Origin: Aldehydirespirator sp965205155
Lineage (GTDB): Bacteria; Actinomycetota; Acidimicrobiia; Acidimicrobiales; Aldehydirespiratoraceae
NCBI GenBank assembly: GCA_965205155.1
Contig: OZ242033.1
Coordinates: 682,001-746,000 of the forward strand
DNA length: 64,000 nucleotides
Direction of reading: 5' to 3'
The position numbers were made by a program, and so were the translations under genes. The notes under the pieces are model-generated. The model was not told where the DNA came from. It did no database searches and was given only the letters and a program-made list of their open reading frames with translations. Below, piece after piece: positions 25,348-33,405 of this stretch (its first letter is position 1; each line of letters starts with the position of its first letter).

Positions 25348-26706
25348 ATGTCCCCCACTTTCGCCCAGTTGGGCGTACCCGAATCCATATGCCGCGCCCT
25401 GGCGGGGCGCGGCATTACCCAGCCGTTCGAGATCCAAGCGGCCGTGTTGGCCGACGCCCTCGACGGGCGAGACATCTGCGGCCGAGCTCCCACCGGATCA
25501 GGGAAGACCCTGGCCTTCGGCATCCCGCTCGTGGCCAGTGTCGGCCGGGCCCGGCCGCATGAGCCGAGGGCGCTGGTGCTTGCCCCCACACGCGAGCTCG
25601 CCGACCAGATCAGCACCGAGTTGCAGTCATTCGCCGGAGATGTCCGCGTCGCGGTCGTATACGGCGGCGTGGGTTACGACGCCCAACGCCGGGCGCTGCG
25701 CAGAGGCGTCGACATCCTGGTGGCTTGTCCGGGCCGGCTCGAGGACCTGCTCGATCAGGGCTCAGTCGATCTGTCCGCAGTGGACAGGGTCGTCATTGAT
25801 GAGGCCGACCGCATGGCCGACATGGGGTTCATCCCCGCGGTGCGTCGCCTGCTCGACCAGATCGCGCCCGAGCCGCAGACGATGCTGTTCTCGGCCACCC
25901 TCGACACCGACGTGGCGTCGCTCACCCGCGACTACCAGCACCGTCCTGTTCGCTGCGAGGTCGGCAAGGAGACCACGGACGTCGTCCCGGCCGACCATCT
26001 GTTCTGGAACGTGTCCAGCACCGATCGCACCGAGGTCGCCGCCGACACGGTCGCCGCGGCCGGCTCCGCCATCGTGTTCTGCCGGACCCGTCACGGCTGC
26101 GACCGGCTGGCCCGCCGATTCGATCGCATCGGCGTCCGCGCCGCTGCCATCCACGGGGGCCGCAGCCAGAACCAGCGCACCCGGGCGCTGCAGGCCTTCG
26201 CGGCCGGCCGGGTGGATGCCCTGATCGCGACCGACGTGGCCGCTCGGGGCATCCACGTGGAGGATGTCAGCGCGGTCATCCACTACGACGCTCCTGCCGG
26301 CCACAAGACTTATCTCCACCGCTCGGGTCGCACGGCGCGGGCCGGCCGCGGCGGGGTCGTGGTGTCGCTCGTGCAGCCTCACCAGGCCAAGGAACTGCGT
26401 CAAATGCAACATGAGCTGGGTATGCAGCAGGCGATCACTGACGTCGACCTGACCGCCATTCGGATGCTGGACAGCCACAAGACCCGCGCCGTGGAGCCCG
26501 CGGTGGTGTCCGACTCGAGCCGTCAGCCTGCCGCGGATCCGAAGCCGCGGCGCGGCGATGCTGAGCCACGACGCTCAGGCCCCAAGCCGCGACATCGCAA
26601 GAATGGGCGTGCGGGCACCAACAACCATTCACGGCGTCGGCGACGCAACAACAGGCGACCGCAGCCGGACAGTCCCGGCAAGGGGTCGCGGGCAAGAGCT
26701 GCCTGA
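25348..26706 (+). CDS. DEAD-box RNA helicase
   Basis: 452 residues from an ATG at 25348 with AAGGAG 5 nt upstream. All core motifs are visible: Q region (ITQPFEIQAA), motif I APTGSGKT, Ia PTRELADQ, II VIDEADRMADMGF, III FSATLD, V ATDVAARGIHVEDV, VI HRSGRTARAGRGG. A highly basic tail from about residue 395 (PKPRRGDAEPRRSG, then RRRRRNNRRP) is a likely RNA-binding extension as in CsdA/RhlE-type helicases. The gene has a long untranslated leader (from about 25160) with a small CCCGC...GCGGG hairpin just before the ribosome site, possibly a temperature-responsive element (inference). Confidence 0.93.
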   Translation: MSPTFAQLGVPESICRALAGRGITQPFEIQAAVLADALDGRDICGRAPTGSGKTLAFGIPLVASVGRARPHEPRALVLAPTRELADQISTELQSFAGDVRVAVVYGGVGYDAQRRALRRGVDILVACPGRLEDLLDQGSVDLSAVDRVVIDEADRMADMGFIPAVRRLLDQIAPEPQTMLFSATLDTDVASLTRDYQHRPVRCEVGKETTDVVPADHLFWNVSSTDRTEVAADTVAAAGSAIVFCRTRHGCDRLARRFDRIGVRAAAIHGGRSQNQRTRALQAFAAGRVDALIATDVAARGIHVEDVSAVIHYDAPAGHKTYLHRSGRTARAGRGGVVVSLVQPHQAKELRQMQHELGMQQAITDVDLTAIRMLDSHKTRAVEPAVVSDSSRQPAADPKPRRGDAEPRRSGPKPRHRKNGRAGTNNHSRRRRRNNRRPQPDSPGKGSRARAA

Positions 26707-26716
26707 CCCCGGCGTC

Positions 26717-27427
26717 TCAGGCCCAGGCCTCCATCCGGCAGCCGATCAGCAACTCCGACACCGAGGCGGTGTTGGGTAGGGCGATCATGGTGGCCACCAG
26801 GTCGGCCACGTCCTCCGGCTGGGTGATGGTCTCGTCGTCGGGATCCATCATGTCGGTGGCCACCGGACCGGGGCAGACGGCGGTCACCCGGATGCCGTCG
26901 TCCCAGCCGATCTGGCGGATGGCGTGGGACAGCGCCAGCAGCGCGTACTTGGTCATGGAATAGCCCACGATGGCGTCGCCCTTGACCCGCTTGGCCGACA
27001 GTGAGGCCATGTTGATCACCCGGCCCGAACCCGACTGTCGCAGATGGGGCAGAGCCAGCCGGGTGAGCCGGAGCGGCCCCTTCACGTTCACCGCCCACAT
27101 GTCGTCGAGCACGTCCTCGTCCATGCTCTCCAACCCGGTACGGTCGACGATTCCGGCGCAATTGATGAGCACGTCGATGCAGCCGAAGCGGTCGACGGTC
27201 GCATCGACCCAGCGACGGGCCGATTCCAGGTCGGTGGCCTCGTGGTAGTTGAGCAGCATCCGGTCGGACCCGATGTCGGGAGCGCTCCCAGCCAACGCAT
27301 CCACCCGGCGCGCCCCGAGGCTGAGCCGGTAGCCGTCGTTGGCCAGCCGCCCGGCGATGGCAGCCCCGATGCCCCGGTTGGCCCCCGACAACATCACTAC
27401 CCGGCCGCCTGTGCTTGTCGAACTCAC
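26717..27427 (-). CDS. Short-chain dehydrogenase/reductase
   Basis: 236 residues from a GTG at 27427 with GGGAG upstream. The nucleotide site is SGANRGIGAAIA, the active site is NMASLSAKR (Ser) and YSMTKYALL (Tyr-x3-Lys), and NCAGIVDRTG corresponds to the NNAG motif. Substrate unknown. It is convergent with the helicase and divergent from an LLM gene. Confidence 0.92.
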   Translation of the reverse strand: MSSTSTGGRVVMLSGANRGIGAAIAGRLANDGYRLSLGARRVDALAGSAPDIGSDRMLLNYHEATDLESARRWVDATVDRFGCIDVLINCAGIVDRTGLESMDEDVLDDMWAVNVKGPLRLTRLALPHLRQSGSGRVINMASLSAKRVKGDAIVGYSMTKYALLALSHAIRQIGWDDGIRVTAVCPGPVATDMMDPDDETITQPEDVADLVATMIALPNTASVSELLIGCRMEAWA

Positions 27428-27463
27428 TGTCGCTCCCGATGGGTCGCCGCTGGGGTCGCTGAT

Positions 27464-27469
27464 TATCGT
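27464..27469 (+). promoter_or_regulatory. -10 box TATCGT
   Basis: TATCGT ends 8 nt before an ATG at 27478 that opens an 11-codon ORF, and 40 nt before the LLM start at 27510. The transcript would be leaderless for the short ORF. Confidence 0.4.
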
Positions 27470-27477
27470 CGGTGATC

Positions 27478-27513
27478 ATGACGCGGGCGAACCGGAGCCG
27501 GATGGCTCTATGA
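27478..27513 (+). CDS. Candidate leaderless upstream ORF (11 codons)
   Basis: ATG at 27478 reads MTRANRSRMAL and stops at TGA 27511-27513, which overlaps the ATG (27510) of the next gene as ATGA. Four of the eleven residues are basic. A ribosome finishing this peptide would be placed to restart on the oxidoreductase gene, which has no well-spaced ribosome site of its own. Too short to judge by coding statistics. Confidence 0.35.
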   Translation: MTRANRSRMAL

Positions 27514-28535
27514 CGGTCACGTTGGAAGCTGAGATCAGCCCGGGCATGGGCCCGGGCGACTTCGTCGAGCTGGCCGTCCGCTGCGAGCAGGCCGGGTTCG
27601 ACCGGTTCGGCGTGTCCGACGTGGTGTTCTGGCCCGACTGCTTCGTGCTGCAGGCGCTGGTCGCGCAGGCCACCAACAGGATCCACGTCGGTTCGATGGT
27701 CACCAACCCCTACTCCCGCCATCCCGCGATGCTGGCCGGCGCGGTGGCCTCTCTCCAGGAGCTCTCCGGCGGGCGGATGTTCCTCGGCATCGGCGTCGGC
27801 GCCGGTCTGGAGGATCTGCGAATCGACTACCCCCGGCCGGTGCGGGCGCTGAGAGAGGCCATCACCGGCATCCGGGGCCTTCTGGCCGGCGAGACTGTGC
27901 GACTCGAGGGCGAGATGTTCCCCATCGTCGGCGGCCGGCTGGTGCGCCCGCCCGAAGTGCCGGTGCCGATCTCGGTGGGAACCCGCAGCCCGCAGGTGAT
28001 GCGCCTGGCGGGCGAGCTGGCCGACATCGCCCTGGTCGGGGCCCGCCATTTCACCGCCGAGATCGCCCAGCAGTACTACGGGTGGCTGGCCGAGGGCGCG
28101 GCCCGGGCGGGCCGCGACGTCGCCGAGATCGACATCGCGCCCCGCCTGACGCTGTGCGTGTCCTCCGACGGGGATCTGGCCCGCCGGTCGGTGGTGCGCT
28201 ACGTGGCCCACTATCTGGCCATAATCCGCCCTGCGGAGATCGATCCCGACCGGCTCGCGGCCATCGACGAGGCACTGGGCCGGGCGACCGGCTGGTACTT
28301 CGACCTGGACCGCTACGACCCGCCGGAGCTCTTCGACCTGGTCACCGAGGACTGGATCCGTCGCTACGCCATGGCTGGGGCGCCCTCGGAGATCCCCGAG
28401 CAGGTCAGAGAGGTGACAGCCCTCGGCTTCACCAGCGCCAGCCTCAATCTGGCCGCGGTACTGCGGTCGACGGCGGTCGAGGGCTACGCCGAGACCATCG
28501 ACGGTTTCGCGTCCGTGATCGACGCCTGCCGCTAA
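27510..28535 (+). CDS. Luciferase-like (probably F420-dependent) oxidoreductase
   Basis: 341 residues. Barrel start VTLEAEISPGMGPGDFVELAVRCEQAGFDRFGVSD; cofactor region HVGSMVTNPYSRHPAMLAGAV with ELSGGRMFLGIGVG. Extra in-frame sequence upstream is antisense to the SDR gene and is not counted. Its stop codon overlaps that of the convergent methyltransferase by 4 bp. Substrate unknown. Confidence 0.87.
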   Translation: MTVTLEAEISPGMGPGDFVELAVRCEQAGFDRFGVSDVVFWPDCFVLQALVAQATNRIHVGSMVTNPYSRHPAMLAGAVASLQELSGGRMFLGIGVGAGLEDLRIDYPRPVRALREAITGIRGLLAGETVRLEGEMFPIVGGRLVRPPEVPVPISVGTRSPQVMRLAGELADIALVGARHFTAEIAQQYYGWLAEGAARAGRDVAEIDIAPRLTLCVSSDGDLARRSVVRYVAHYLAIIRPAEIDPDRLAAIDEALGRATGWYFDLDRYDPPELFDLVTEDWIRRYAMAGAPSEIPEQVREVTALGFTSASLNLAAVLRSTAVEGYAETIDGFASVIDACR

Positions 28536-29338
28536 CCCGGCTTGATCGCGACCACCTCGCCGTTGAGCCAGGCCCAGAAGCCGCTCGGGTTGTCGGCCCA
28601 GCGGCGGAAGGCGGCCGAGATCGCCACCAGGTCGCCTCGCATGGCGAATCCGCCCTCCACGGCGTGGTCGGCGAAGTCGCTGTCCGTCACCCGGACGGCC
28701 CACATGCCTCCCCAGAGCTCGCGGCCTGCCGCGTCGGCGTAGGTGGTGGTGCTGGTGGTGACCACCGGGTCCACAAAGCCGGCGGCCCGCACCCACCCCG
28801 GAAGGAAGCGCCCGGCGTCGGGCTCGCCGCCGTTGGCCCCGGCCACCTCGTGGTACAGGCGAAGCCAGTGCTTCAGGGCTGATTCGACCGGCGCATGGAC
28901 CATCGTCTGGTAGTCGGAGTCGCGCACTGCCACCAGACCGCCGGGGCGCAGCACCCGCCGGGCCTCCCGCAACGCCCGGACCGGGTCGGACAGGTGCTGC
29001 ATCAGCTGGTGGGCGTAGACCACGTCGTAGCTGTCGTCATCGAACGGGAGGTCGTAGGCGGAGCCCAACTCGAAGCTGGCGTTGTCGACGTCCTCCTCGC
29101 GGGCCCGGCGGCGGGCCGACTCGACCACCTCGGCTGAGGTGTCCACACCGACGACCGTCCTCACCCGGCGGGCCAGCCCGACGGTGATGGTGCCGGGGCC
29201 GCACCCCATGTCCAGCACCGCGGCGTCGGGCTCCAGTCGCGGCAGCAGGAAGGCAGCGCACACCTCGGCCGTTCGTCGCCGGTAGAACTCGAGGATGACC
29301 TCGTGATAGCCGTGCGTGTAGCGCTCCGTGCCCGTCAC
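28532..29338 (-). CDS. Class I SAM-dependent methyltransferase
   Basis: 268 residues with Methyltransf_11-type motifs: AAVLDMGCGPGTITVGLA (SAM loop), VVGVDTSAEVV, ASFELGSAYDLPFDDDSYDVVYAHQLMQHL, and the RVLRPGGLVAVRDSDYQ post-motif. The ATG overlaps the stop of the upstream peptidase gene (ATGA), so the pair is translationally coupled. Target unknown. Confidence 0.9.
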   Translation of the reverse strand: MTGTERYTHGYHEVILEFYRRRTAEVCAAFLLPRLEPDAAVLDMGCGPGTITVGLARRVRTVVGVDTSAEVVESARRRAREEDVDNASFELGSAYDLPFDDDSYDVVYAHQLMQHLSDPVRALREARRVLRPGGLVAVRDSDYQTMVHAPVESALKHWLRLYHEVAGANGGEPDAGRFLPGWVRAAGFVDPVVTTSTTTYADAAGRELWGGMWAVRVTDSDFADHAVEGGFAMRGDLVAISAAFRRWADNPSGFWAWLNGEVVAIKPG

Positions 29339-30876
29339 GGAAAGGCCGGGACTGTCTCGTCGTACAGCCAGGACTCGACCAGGTCCACCGCATCCGGTCC
29401 GGCGAACTCCTCGACTATCCCGAGGAACTCGTCGGTGTTGGTGGTGCCACCGGCCGACCGGTCGTAATGGGTCCTCAGGATCTCGTAGAACGCGTCGTCG
29501 CCGGCGTGGAGCCGCAGGGCGTGAAGGGTCGCCGCGCCGCGGTCATAGACCGTGGCGCCGAACAGGTCCTGGATCTCAATGTCCTTCGGCGGTCCGATTC
29601 CGTTGGCGGACAGCCATGCTTGCACCTCGGTCATGGTGTCGTTGAAGTCCACTCCGAAATGCTCGGCTTCGAACATGAGATGCAGGTAGGTGGCGAAGCC
29701 TTCGTTGAGCCAGATCTCGCTCCAGTCGTCGGGCGACACGGAGTTGCCCAGCCACTGGTGGGCGGCTTCGTGGGCGATGATGCCGGGCCCGATGGTGGCC
29801 GGCCCGTGGATGGAGAGGGTCTGGTTCTCGAGCGCCAGACCGAGCGGGAACGGCGTCACGATGGTCCCGTAGGCGTCGAACGGGTAGGGGCCCAGGCGCT
29901 CCTCCAGGAAGGCGATCACGTCCGGGGTGACCGACAGTGCCTGGGCCATCTCGGCCGGGGCGTCGCGGGGCAGGTAGTCGCGGATGATCGGGCCGCCGTC
30001 GTAGAGCGGTCCGTGGTCGATGCGCTCGAAGTCGCCGATGTAGACCGCGGCCAGGTAGGTGGCCATCGGGTCGTCCATGCGCCACGTGTAGGTGGTCTTT
30101 TCGTCCGTGGTGGTCTCGTCGACGAGGAGCCCGTTGGAGGCGGCCGTGACGCCCTCGGGCACGATGATCTCGATCTCGTAGGTGGCCTTGTCGGTGGGGT
30201 GGTTGTTGGACGGGAACCACGTCATCGAACCGGACGGCTCGCCCAGCGTGTAGATCACCTCGTCCTGTTGGAGCCAGCCCAGCTGGGAGAACGGCACACC
30301 GGGATCGTCGAGCGCCTCGGGCGAGCCCGAGTAGAGGATCTCCGTCTCGAACTGCGAGTCCGCCGCGAGCGGGCTCGCAGGCTGGACGGCCACCTCGTGG
30401 CCCGATCGAGAGAACTCGGCCTCGGTGCCGTCGACGGTCACCGAATGGACTTCCAGCCCCAATAGGTCCAGGTTGAACGTCTCGAGGTCCTCGGTGGCCT
30501 GAGCGGTGATCGAGGTCAGCGCCGAGATGGTGTTGGTCTCCGGGTCGACATCAAGCTCGATCTCGTAGTGCAGCGCGTCGTATCCGCCGTTGCCCAGGAA
30601 CGGGTAGAAGCTGTCGCCCAGCCCCTCGGCCTCGGTTGGCGGCACCGTCGTCGTGGTGGACGTGGTTGTGGTCGGGGAGGTTGTGGTGGTTGACATCGTC
30701 GGCTCGGTGGTGGATGTGGTTGTGGCCGGCGCGGTTGTGGTTGTGGTCGGGGCGGTTGTGGTGGTCGCGAGCGAGGTCGCCGGGCCGGCGTCTGCCGACT
30801 CGTTGCTCGCCGTGTCGCCGCAGGCGGATACAAGCAGCGCGGCAACCAGGATGATCGGCCTCAGCCGGGGGAGCAC
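29335..30876 (-). CDS. M1-family metallopeptidase, lipoprotein
   Basis: 513 residues. A signal peptide ends in the lipobox LVSAC (lipidated Cys near residue 19). It is followed by about 60 residues of Thr/Ser/Pro-rich linker and then an aminopeptidase-N-like domain. The gluzincin site HEAAHQWLG with a downstream NEGFATYLH gives HExxH-x18-E. The exopeptidase GxMEN-like loop is replaced by LALENQTLS. At about 430 residues of folded sequence it lacks the long C-terminal helical domain of full M1 enzymes, so it is a short M1 form acting outside the membrane. Start GTG, leaderless. Confidence 0.87.
   Translation of the reverse strand: MLPRLRPIILVAALLVSACGDTASNESADAGPATSLATTTTAPTTTTTAPATTTSTTEPTMSTTTTSPTTTTSTTTTVPPTEAEGLGDSFYPFLGNGGYDALHYEIELDVDPETNTISALTSITAQATEDLETFNLDLLGLEVHSVTVDGTEAEFSRSGHEVAVQPASPLAADSQFETEILYSGSPEALDDPGVPFSQLGWLQQDEVIYTLGEPSGSMTWFPSNNHPTDKATYEIEIIVPEGVTAASNGLLVDETTTDEKTTYTWRMDDPMATYLAAVYIGDFERIDHGPLYDGGPIIRDYLPRDAPAEMAQALSVTPDVIAFLEERLGPYPFDAYGTIVTPFPLGLALENQTLSIHGPATIGPGIIAHEAAHQWLGNSVSPDDWSEIWLNEGFATYLHLMFEAEHFGVDFNDTMTEVQAWLSANGIGPPKDIEIQDLFGATVYDRGAATLHALRLHAGDDAFYEILRTHYDRSAGGTTNTDEFLGIVEEFAGPDAVDLVESWLYDETVPAFP
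30645..30780 (-). repeat. Low-complexity Thr-codon tract in the peptidase gene
   Basis: Repeated ACC/ACA/ACG codons with interspersed Pro, Ala and Ser encode the flexible wall-spanning linker of the lipoprotein. Degenerate, not a perfect tandem repeat. Confidence 0.7.
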
Positions 30877-30883
30877 TGCGTGC

Positions 30884-30889
30884 AGCCTA
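30884..30889 (-). promoter_or_regulatory. -10 box TAGGCT, leaderless promoter
   Basis: On the minus strand TAGGCT ends 7 nt before the GTG at 30876. Confidence 0.5.
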
Positions 30890-30918
30890 GGAGTGGATGG
30901 CTTGAACGGGTTGCCTGG

Positions 30919-31329
30919 CTAGGCCTGGCCGGTCTGGCGCAGGAAGGTCAGGCTGTCGAAGTAGTCGACCCGGCGCTCGATCAGGCCGCCGCGCACGGTA
31001 AGGCGCATGACCCCCTGGATCTCGATCTCCGATCCGTCCACCCGGGCCCGCATCACGTAGGCCGCCGCGGCCTGCTCACCCTCGACGATGATCTCGGAGA
31101 CCTCATAGGCGAGCCCGGCGAACGTGGCCAGGAAGTCGGCCAAGCGCTCCTGGTAGGCGGCCTTGCCCCGGCTGGGCGATGCCAGCGCGCTGGTGTGCAC
31201 GTTGGAGAAGTCCTCGCTCACATGGGCGGCCACCGCGGCCGGATCGCCGGAGGCGAACGAGGCCAGGTACGAAGCCGCGACGGCCCGAGTGGTGGTGGCA
31301 GTCTCGCTGATGGGTTCGGAGGCGCTCAG
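30919..31329 (-). CDS. SnoaL-like/NTF2-fold protein with probable CTG start
   Basis: The frame encodes a SnoaL-type domain whose first helix (AASYLASFASGDPAAVAAHV) lies upstream of the first GTG (31233). There is no ATG, GTG or TTG between that helix and an in-frame stop further upstream. A CTG at 31329 overlaps the stop of the preceding VOC gene (CTGA) and has AAGGTG 5-6 nt upstream, giving 136 residues, the normal family length. From GTG 31233 the protein would be 104 residues and would lack the first helix. Third gene of a VOC-VOC-SnoaL operon; function unknown. Confidence 0.7.
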   Translation of the reverse strand: MSASEPISETATTTRAVAASYLASFASGDPAAVAAHVSEDFSNVHTSALASPSRGKAAYQERLADFLATFAGLAYEVSEIIVEGEQAAAAYVMRARVDGSEIEIQGVMRLTVRGGLIERRVDYFDSLTFLRQTGQA

Positions 31330-31805
31330 CGCATCACCTTCTGGGCGTGCGCGTAGACGCCCTGGTCATAGCTGAGCTCGATCATGTTGCCGTCGGGATC
31401 ACTGATCATGCAGATGTAGCCGATGGGCGGGGGCATCTCCGTGGGCGGCATGGCCAGGCAGCCCTCGGCCTTGGCCCGCTCGGCGGCCGCGTCGAGCTCC
31501 TCCCGGCTGGTGACCTCCACACCCAGGTGGGCGAAGGGCGCCAGCGTGGCGATGGGGGAGTCCTTGAACGGGTCGGACTCGGGGAAGAACTGGGCCAGCA
31601 CCAGGATGAAGGGCTTGTCGGGGGAGTCGTCGTGGCCCAGCCAGGCGCCGTAGCCGTCGTCATCCTCGCGCTTTTCCAGCAGCTTGATCGGGGTGTGGGT
31701 GGTGTACCAGTCGATGCTGGCATCGATGTCGCTGACCCGGAGGGCCACATGGGTCCAGCGGGCGTGGGGCGGATGGACGGCGTAGGTGTCGGGCGGTTCG
31801 GTCAT
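31326..31805 (-). CDS. VOC family protein (subfamily B)
   Basis: 159 residues from an ATG at 31805. VOC pattern: RWTHVALRVSDIDASIDWYTT, FAHLGVEVTSREELD and the ending GYICMISDPDGNMIELSYDQ, matching the protein at 11421-11912. It lies 8 bp downstream of the subfamily A gene and overlaps the probable CTG start of the SnoaL-like gene. Confidence 0.87.
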   Translation of the reverse strand: MTEPPDTYAVHPPHARWTHVALRVSDIDASIDWYTTHTPIKLLEKREDDDGYGAWLGHDDSPDKPFILVLAQFFPESDPFKDSPIATLAPFAHLGVEVTSREELDAAAERAKAEGCLAMPPTEMPPPIGYICMISDPDGNMIELSYDQGVYAHAQKVMR

Positions 31806-31813
31806 GGCGCAGG

Positions 31814-32311
31814 TCACTCCCGGGTGAAGTCGTCGGGGATCTGGGGCTCGTCGCCGCCGTAGGTCCACAGCACCAGCGTGTTGCCCCAAGGATCCCTGAT
31901 GGCGTTGTTGTAGCCGTTGAACTCTCCGAAGTAGTGGTGCCGCCACAGGTCGGTGGCGCCGCGGGCGACCGCCCGGTCCGAGATGGCGTCCATGTCGTCG
32001 TCGGGCGACACGAGGATCCAGAGGCGTATCGAGTGGCCGTCGCGGCAGAGGTGCCGGGGCTCGAGGCCCTCGTCGGAGGGGTGGGGACGGCGGTTGGCGA
32101 CGTTGGTGATGCCGAGGTGCAGGTTGCCGGTGGGGCCCTGGGTGCCGTCGGGGAGCTTGAAGTTCTGGCCCGGCACGACCTGGTAGAACGACCCGGCGGG
32201 CCTCGGATTGATCTTCCAGCCGAACACCTCGTGGTAGAACTGCTCGGCTCTGTCGGGCTCGTTGGTGGGCAGGTCGACGAAGATCAGGGTGTTCGGGTAG
32301 GGCTCGGTCAT
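31814..32311 (-). CDS. VOC family protein (subfamily A)
   Basis: 165 residues; GGAG lies 7 nt upstream of the ATG. N-terminus NTLIFVDLPTNEPDRAEQFYHEVFGWK and C-terminal NAIRDPWGNTLVLWTYG match the protein at 11012-11404, with a longer middle. First gene of the VOC-VOC-SnoaL operon. A TAGGTT on the minus strand near 32355 could be its -10 box. Confidence 0.86.
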   Translation of the reverse strand: MTEPYPNTLIFVDLPTNEPDRAEQFYHEVFGWKINPRPAGSFYQVVPGQNFKLPDGTQGPTGNLHLGITNVANRRPHPSDEGLEPRHLCRDGHSIRLWILVSPDDDMDAISDRAVARGATDLWRHHYFGEFNGYNNAIRDPWGNTLVLWTYGGDEPQIPDDFTRE

Positions 32312-32387
32312 GGCGCGCTCCGCAGGCCGGCAGCATCAACTGGCAGGATCAACCTAGCAGTGGCGCACCCTCCCCATCTAAGCCGGG

Positions 32388-33236
32388 TTAGCGCCGGCGG
32401 GGCTCGATTCGCTTGCCCTCTGAGAACGTCGCCTGGCCCTCGGCCATGGCGTCGACGCTGGTCCCGGTGGTGAGGATCGACGGGGCCATCGCCAGCGCAT
32501 CGAGCCGGCCCATGTCACTGGCGGCCCAGATGGCTCGCAGGGTGCCCTGGACCGCCTCGGGAGGCTGAGAGGCGATGATCTCTGCCAGCCGGTTGGCGGC
32601 GTCCTGCAACTCGTCGAGGGGCACTACCTCCGACACCAGCCCGATGCGCTGCGCCGTCGGCGCGGTCATCCGTTCGTGATTGCCGACCAGAGCGAGCCGT
32701 AGGACCTCCCCCAGCGGCATGCGCGGCACCAGCTTCATCGGCTCGTACACCGCGGCCATTCCGTAGGTCACGTGCGAGTCGAAGAAGGTGGCGTTCTCGG
32801 CGGCGATGATGATGTCGGATTCCGCCACCAGGTAGAAGGCGCCCGCGCAGCAGATGCCGTTGACCGCCGCGATCACCGGCTTCCACAGGTCGCACGCCTT
32901 GGGGCCTATGTCGTCGCCGGGGTCGTCGTACATGTAGTTGTTCGATGTGCCGTAGAGCTTGCCCCCGACACCCTCGAGGGCCACGAGCGCGTCGGACCGG
33001 TCGACACCCACGCAGAAGGCCCTCTCGCCCGTTCCGGTCACCACTACGACCCGCACCTCGTCCATCCTGCGCAGCGCCCTCCAGGTGGAGCGGATCTCCT
33101 GGCGCATCCGGTCGTTGAAGGCGTTCAGCACCTCGGGCCGGTCGAGGGTGACGCGGCACACGTGATCGGAGATGTCGACCCGGATCGTCTCGAATCGCTC
33201 CGGCTCGAACGACACGGTGCGATCGGCGGCGGTCAC
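32388..33236 (-). CDS. Enoyl-CoA hydratase/isomerase family protein
   Basis: 282 residues. Crotonase-fold signatures: VCRVTLDRPEVLNAFNDRM, VVVTGTGERAFCVGVDRSD (first oxyanion segment) and AAVNGICCAGAFYLVAESDIIIA (second). The Glu pair typical of hydratases is not obvious, so it may be an isomerase or hydrolase of the same fold. Leaderless GTG start. Its upstream side carries repeat copy R4. Confidence 0.87.
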   Translation of the reverse strand: MTAADRTVSFEPERFETIRVDISDHVCRVTLDRPEVLNAFNDRMRQEIRSTWRALRRMDEVRVVVVTGTGERAFCVGVDRSDALVALEGVGGKLYGTSNNYMYDDPGDDIGPKACDLWKPVIAAVNGICCAGAFYLVAESDIIIAAENATFFDSHVTYGMAAVYEPMKLVPRMPLGEVLRLALVGNHERMTAPTAQRIGLVSEVVPLDELQDAANRLAEIIASQPPEAVQGTLRAIWAASDMGRLDALAMAPSILTTGTSVDAMAEGQATFSEGKRIEPRRR

Positions 33237-33244
33237 GACTGCGA

Positions 33245-33250
33245 ATCCTA
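33245..33250 (-). promoter_or_regulatory. -10 box TAGGAT, leaderless promoter
   Basis: On the minus strand TAGGAT ends 8 nt before the GTG at 33236. Confidence 0.5.
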
Positions 33251-33264
33251 ACGGCGAGGCACCT

Positions 33265-33405
33265 CAGAGGCCGAGCGAACGGGTGAGCCAATCCGCCCCA
33301 TACGGGCGAGGCCGTGGCCCGAGCGGCCCGTGAGCGAAGCGAACAAGAGCGGGTGTGACGCCGCTGCGACACTCGGGACCTGCACCTATTCGCGGACGCT
33401 CTCAG
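33265..33405 (+). repeat. Dispersed repeat family R, copy R4 (full length)
   Basis: CAGAGGCCGAGCGAACGGGTG, middle GAGCCAATCCGCCCCATACGGG, core at 33307-33353 with GAGCGAAGCGAACAAGAGCG, and a diverged 3' part ending GCGGACGCTCTCAG. Here the repeat points against both flanking genes. Its 3' end overlaps the stop codon of the XRE regulator gene (33402-33404). Confidence 0.85.

Noticed and set aside
30645..30780. Thr-codon tract as a regulatory or mobile repeat
   Set aside because: It is in frame within the lipoprotein gene and encodes an ordinary extracytoplasmic linker.
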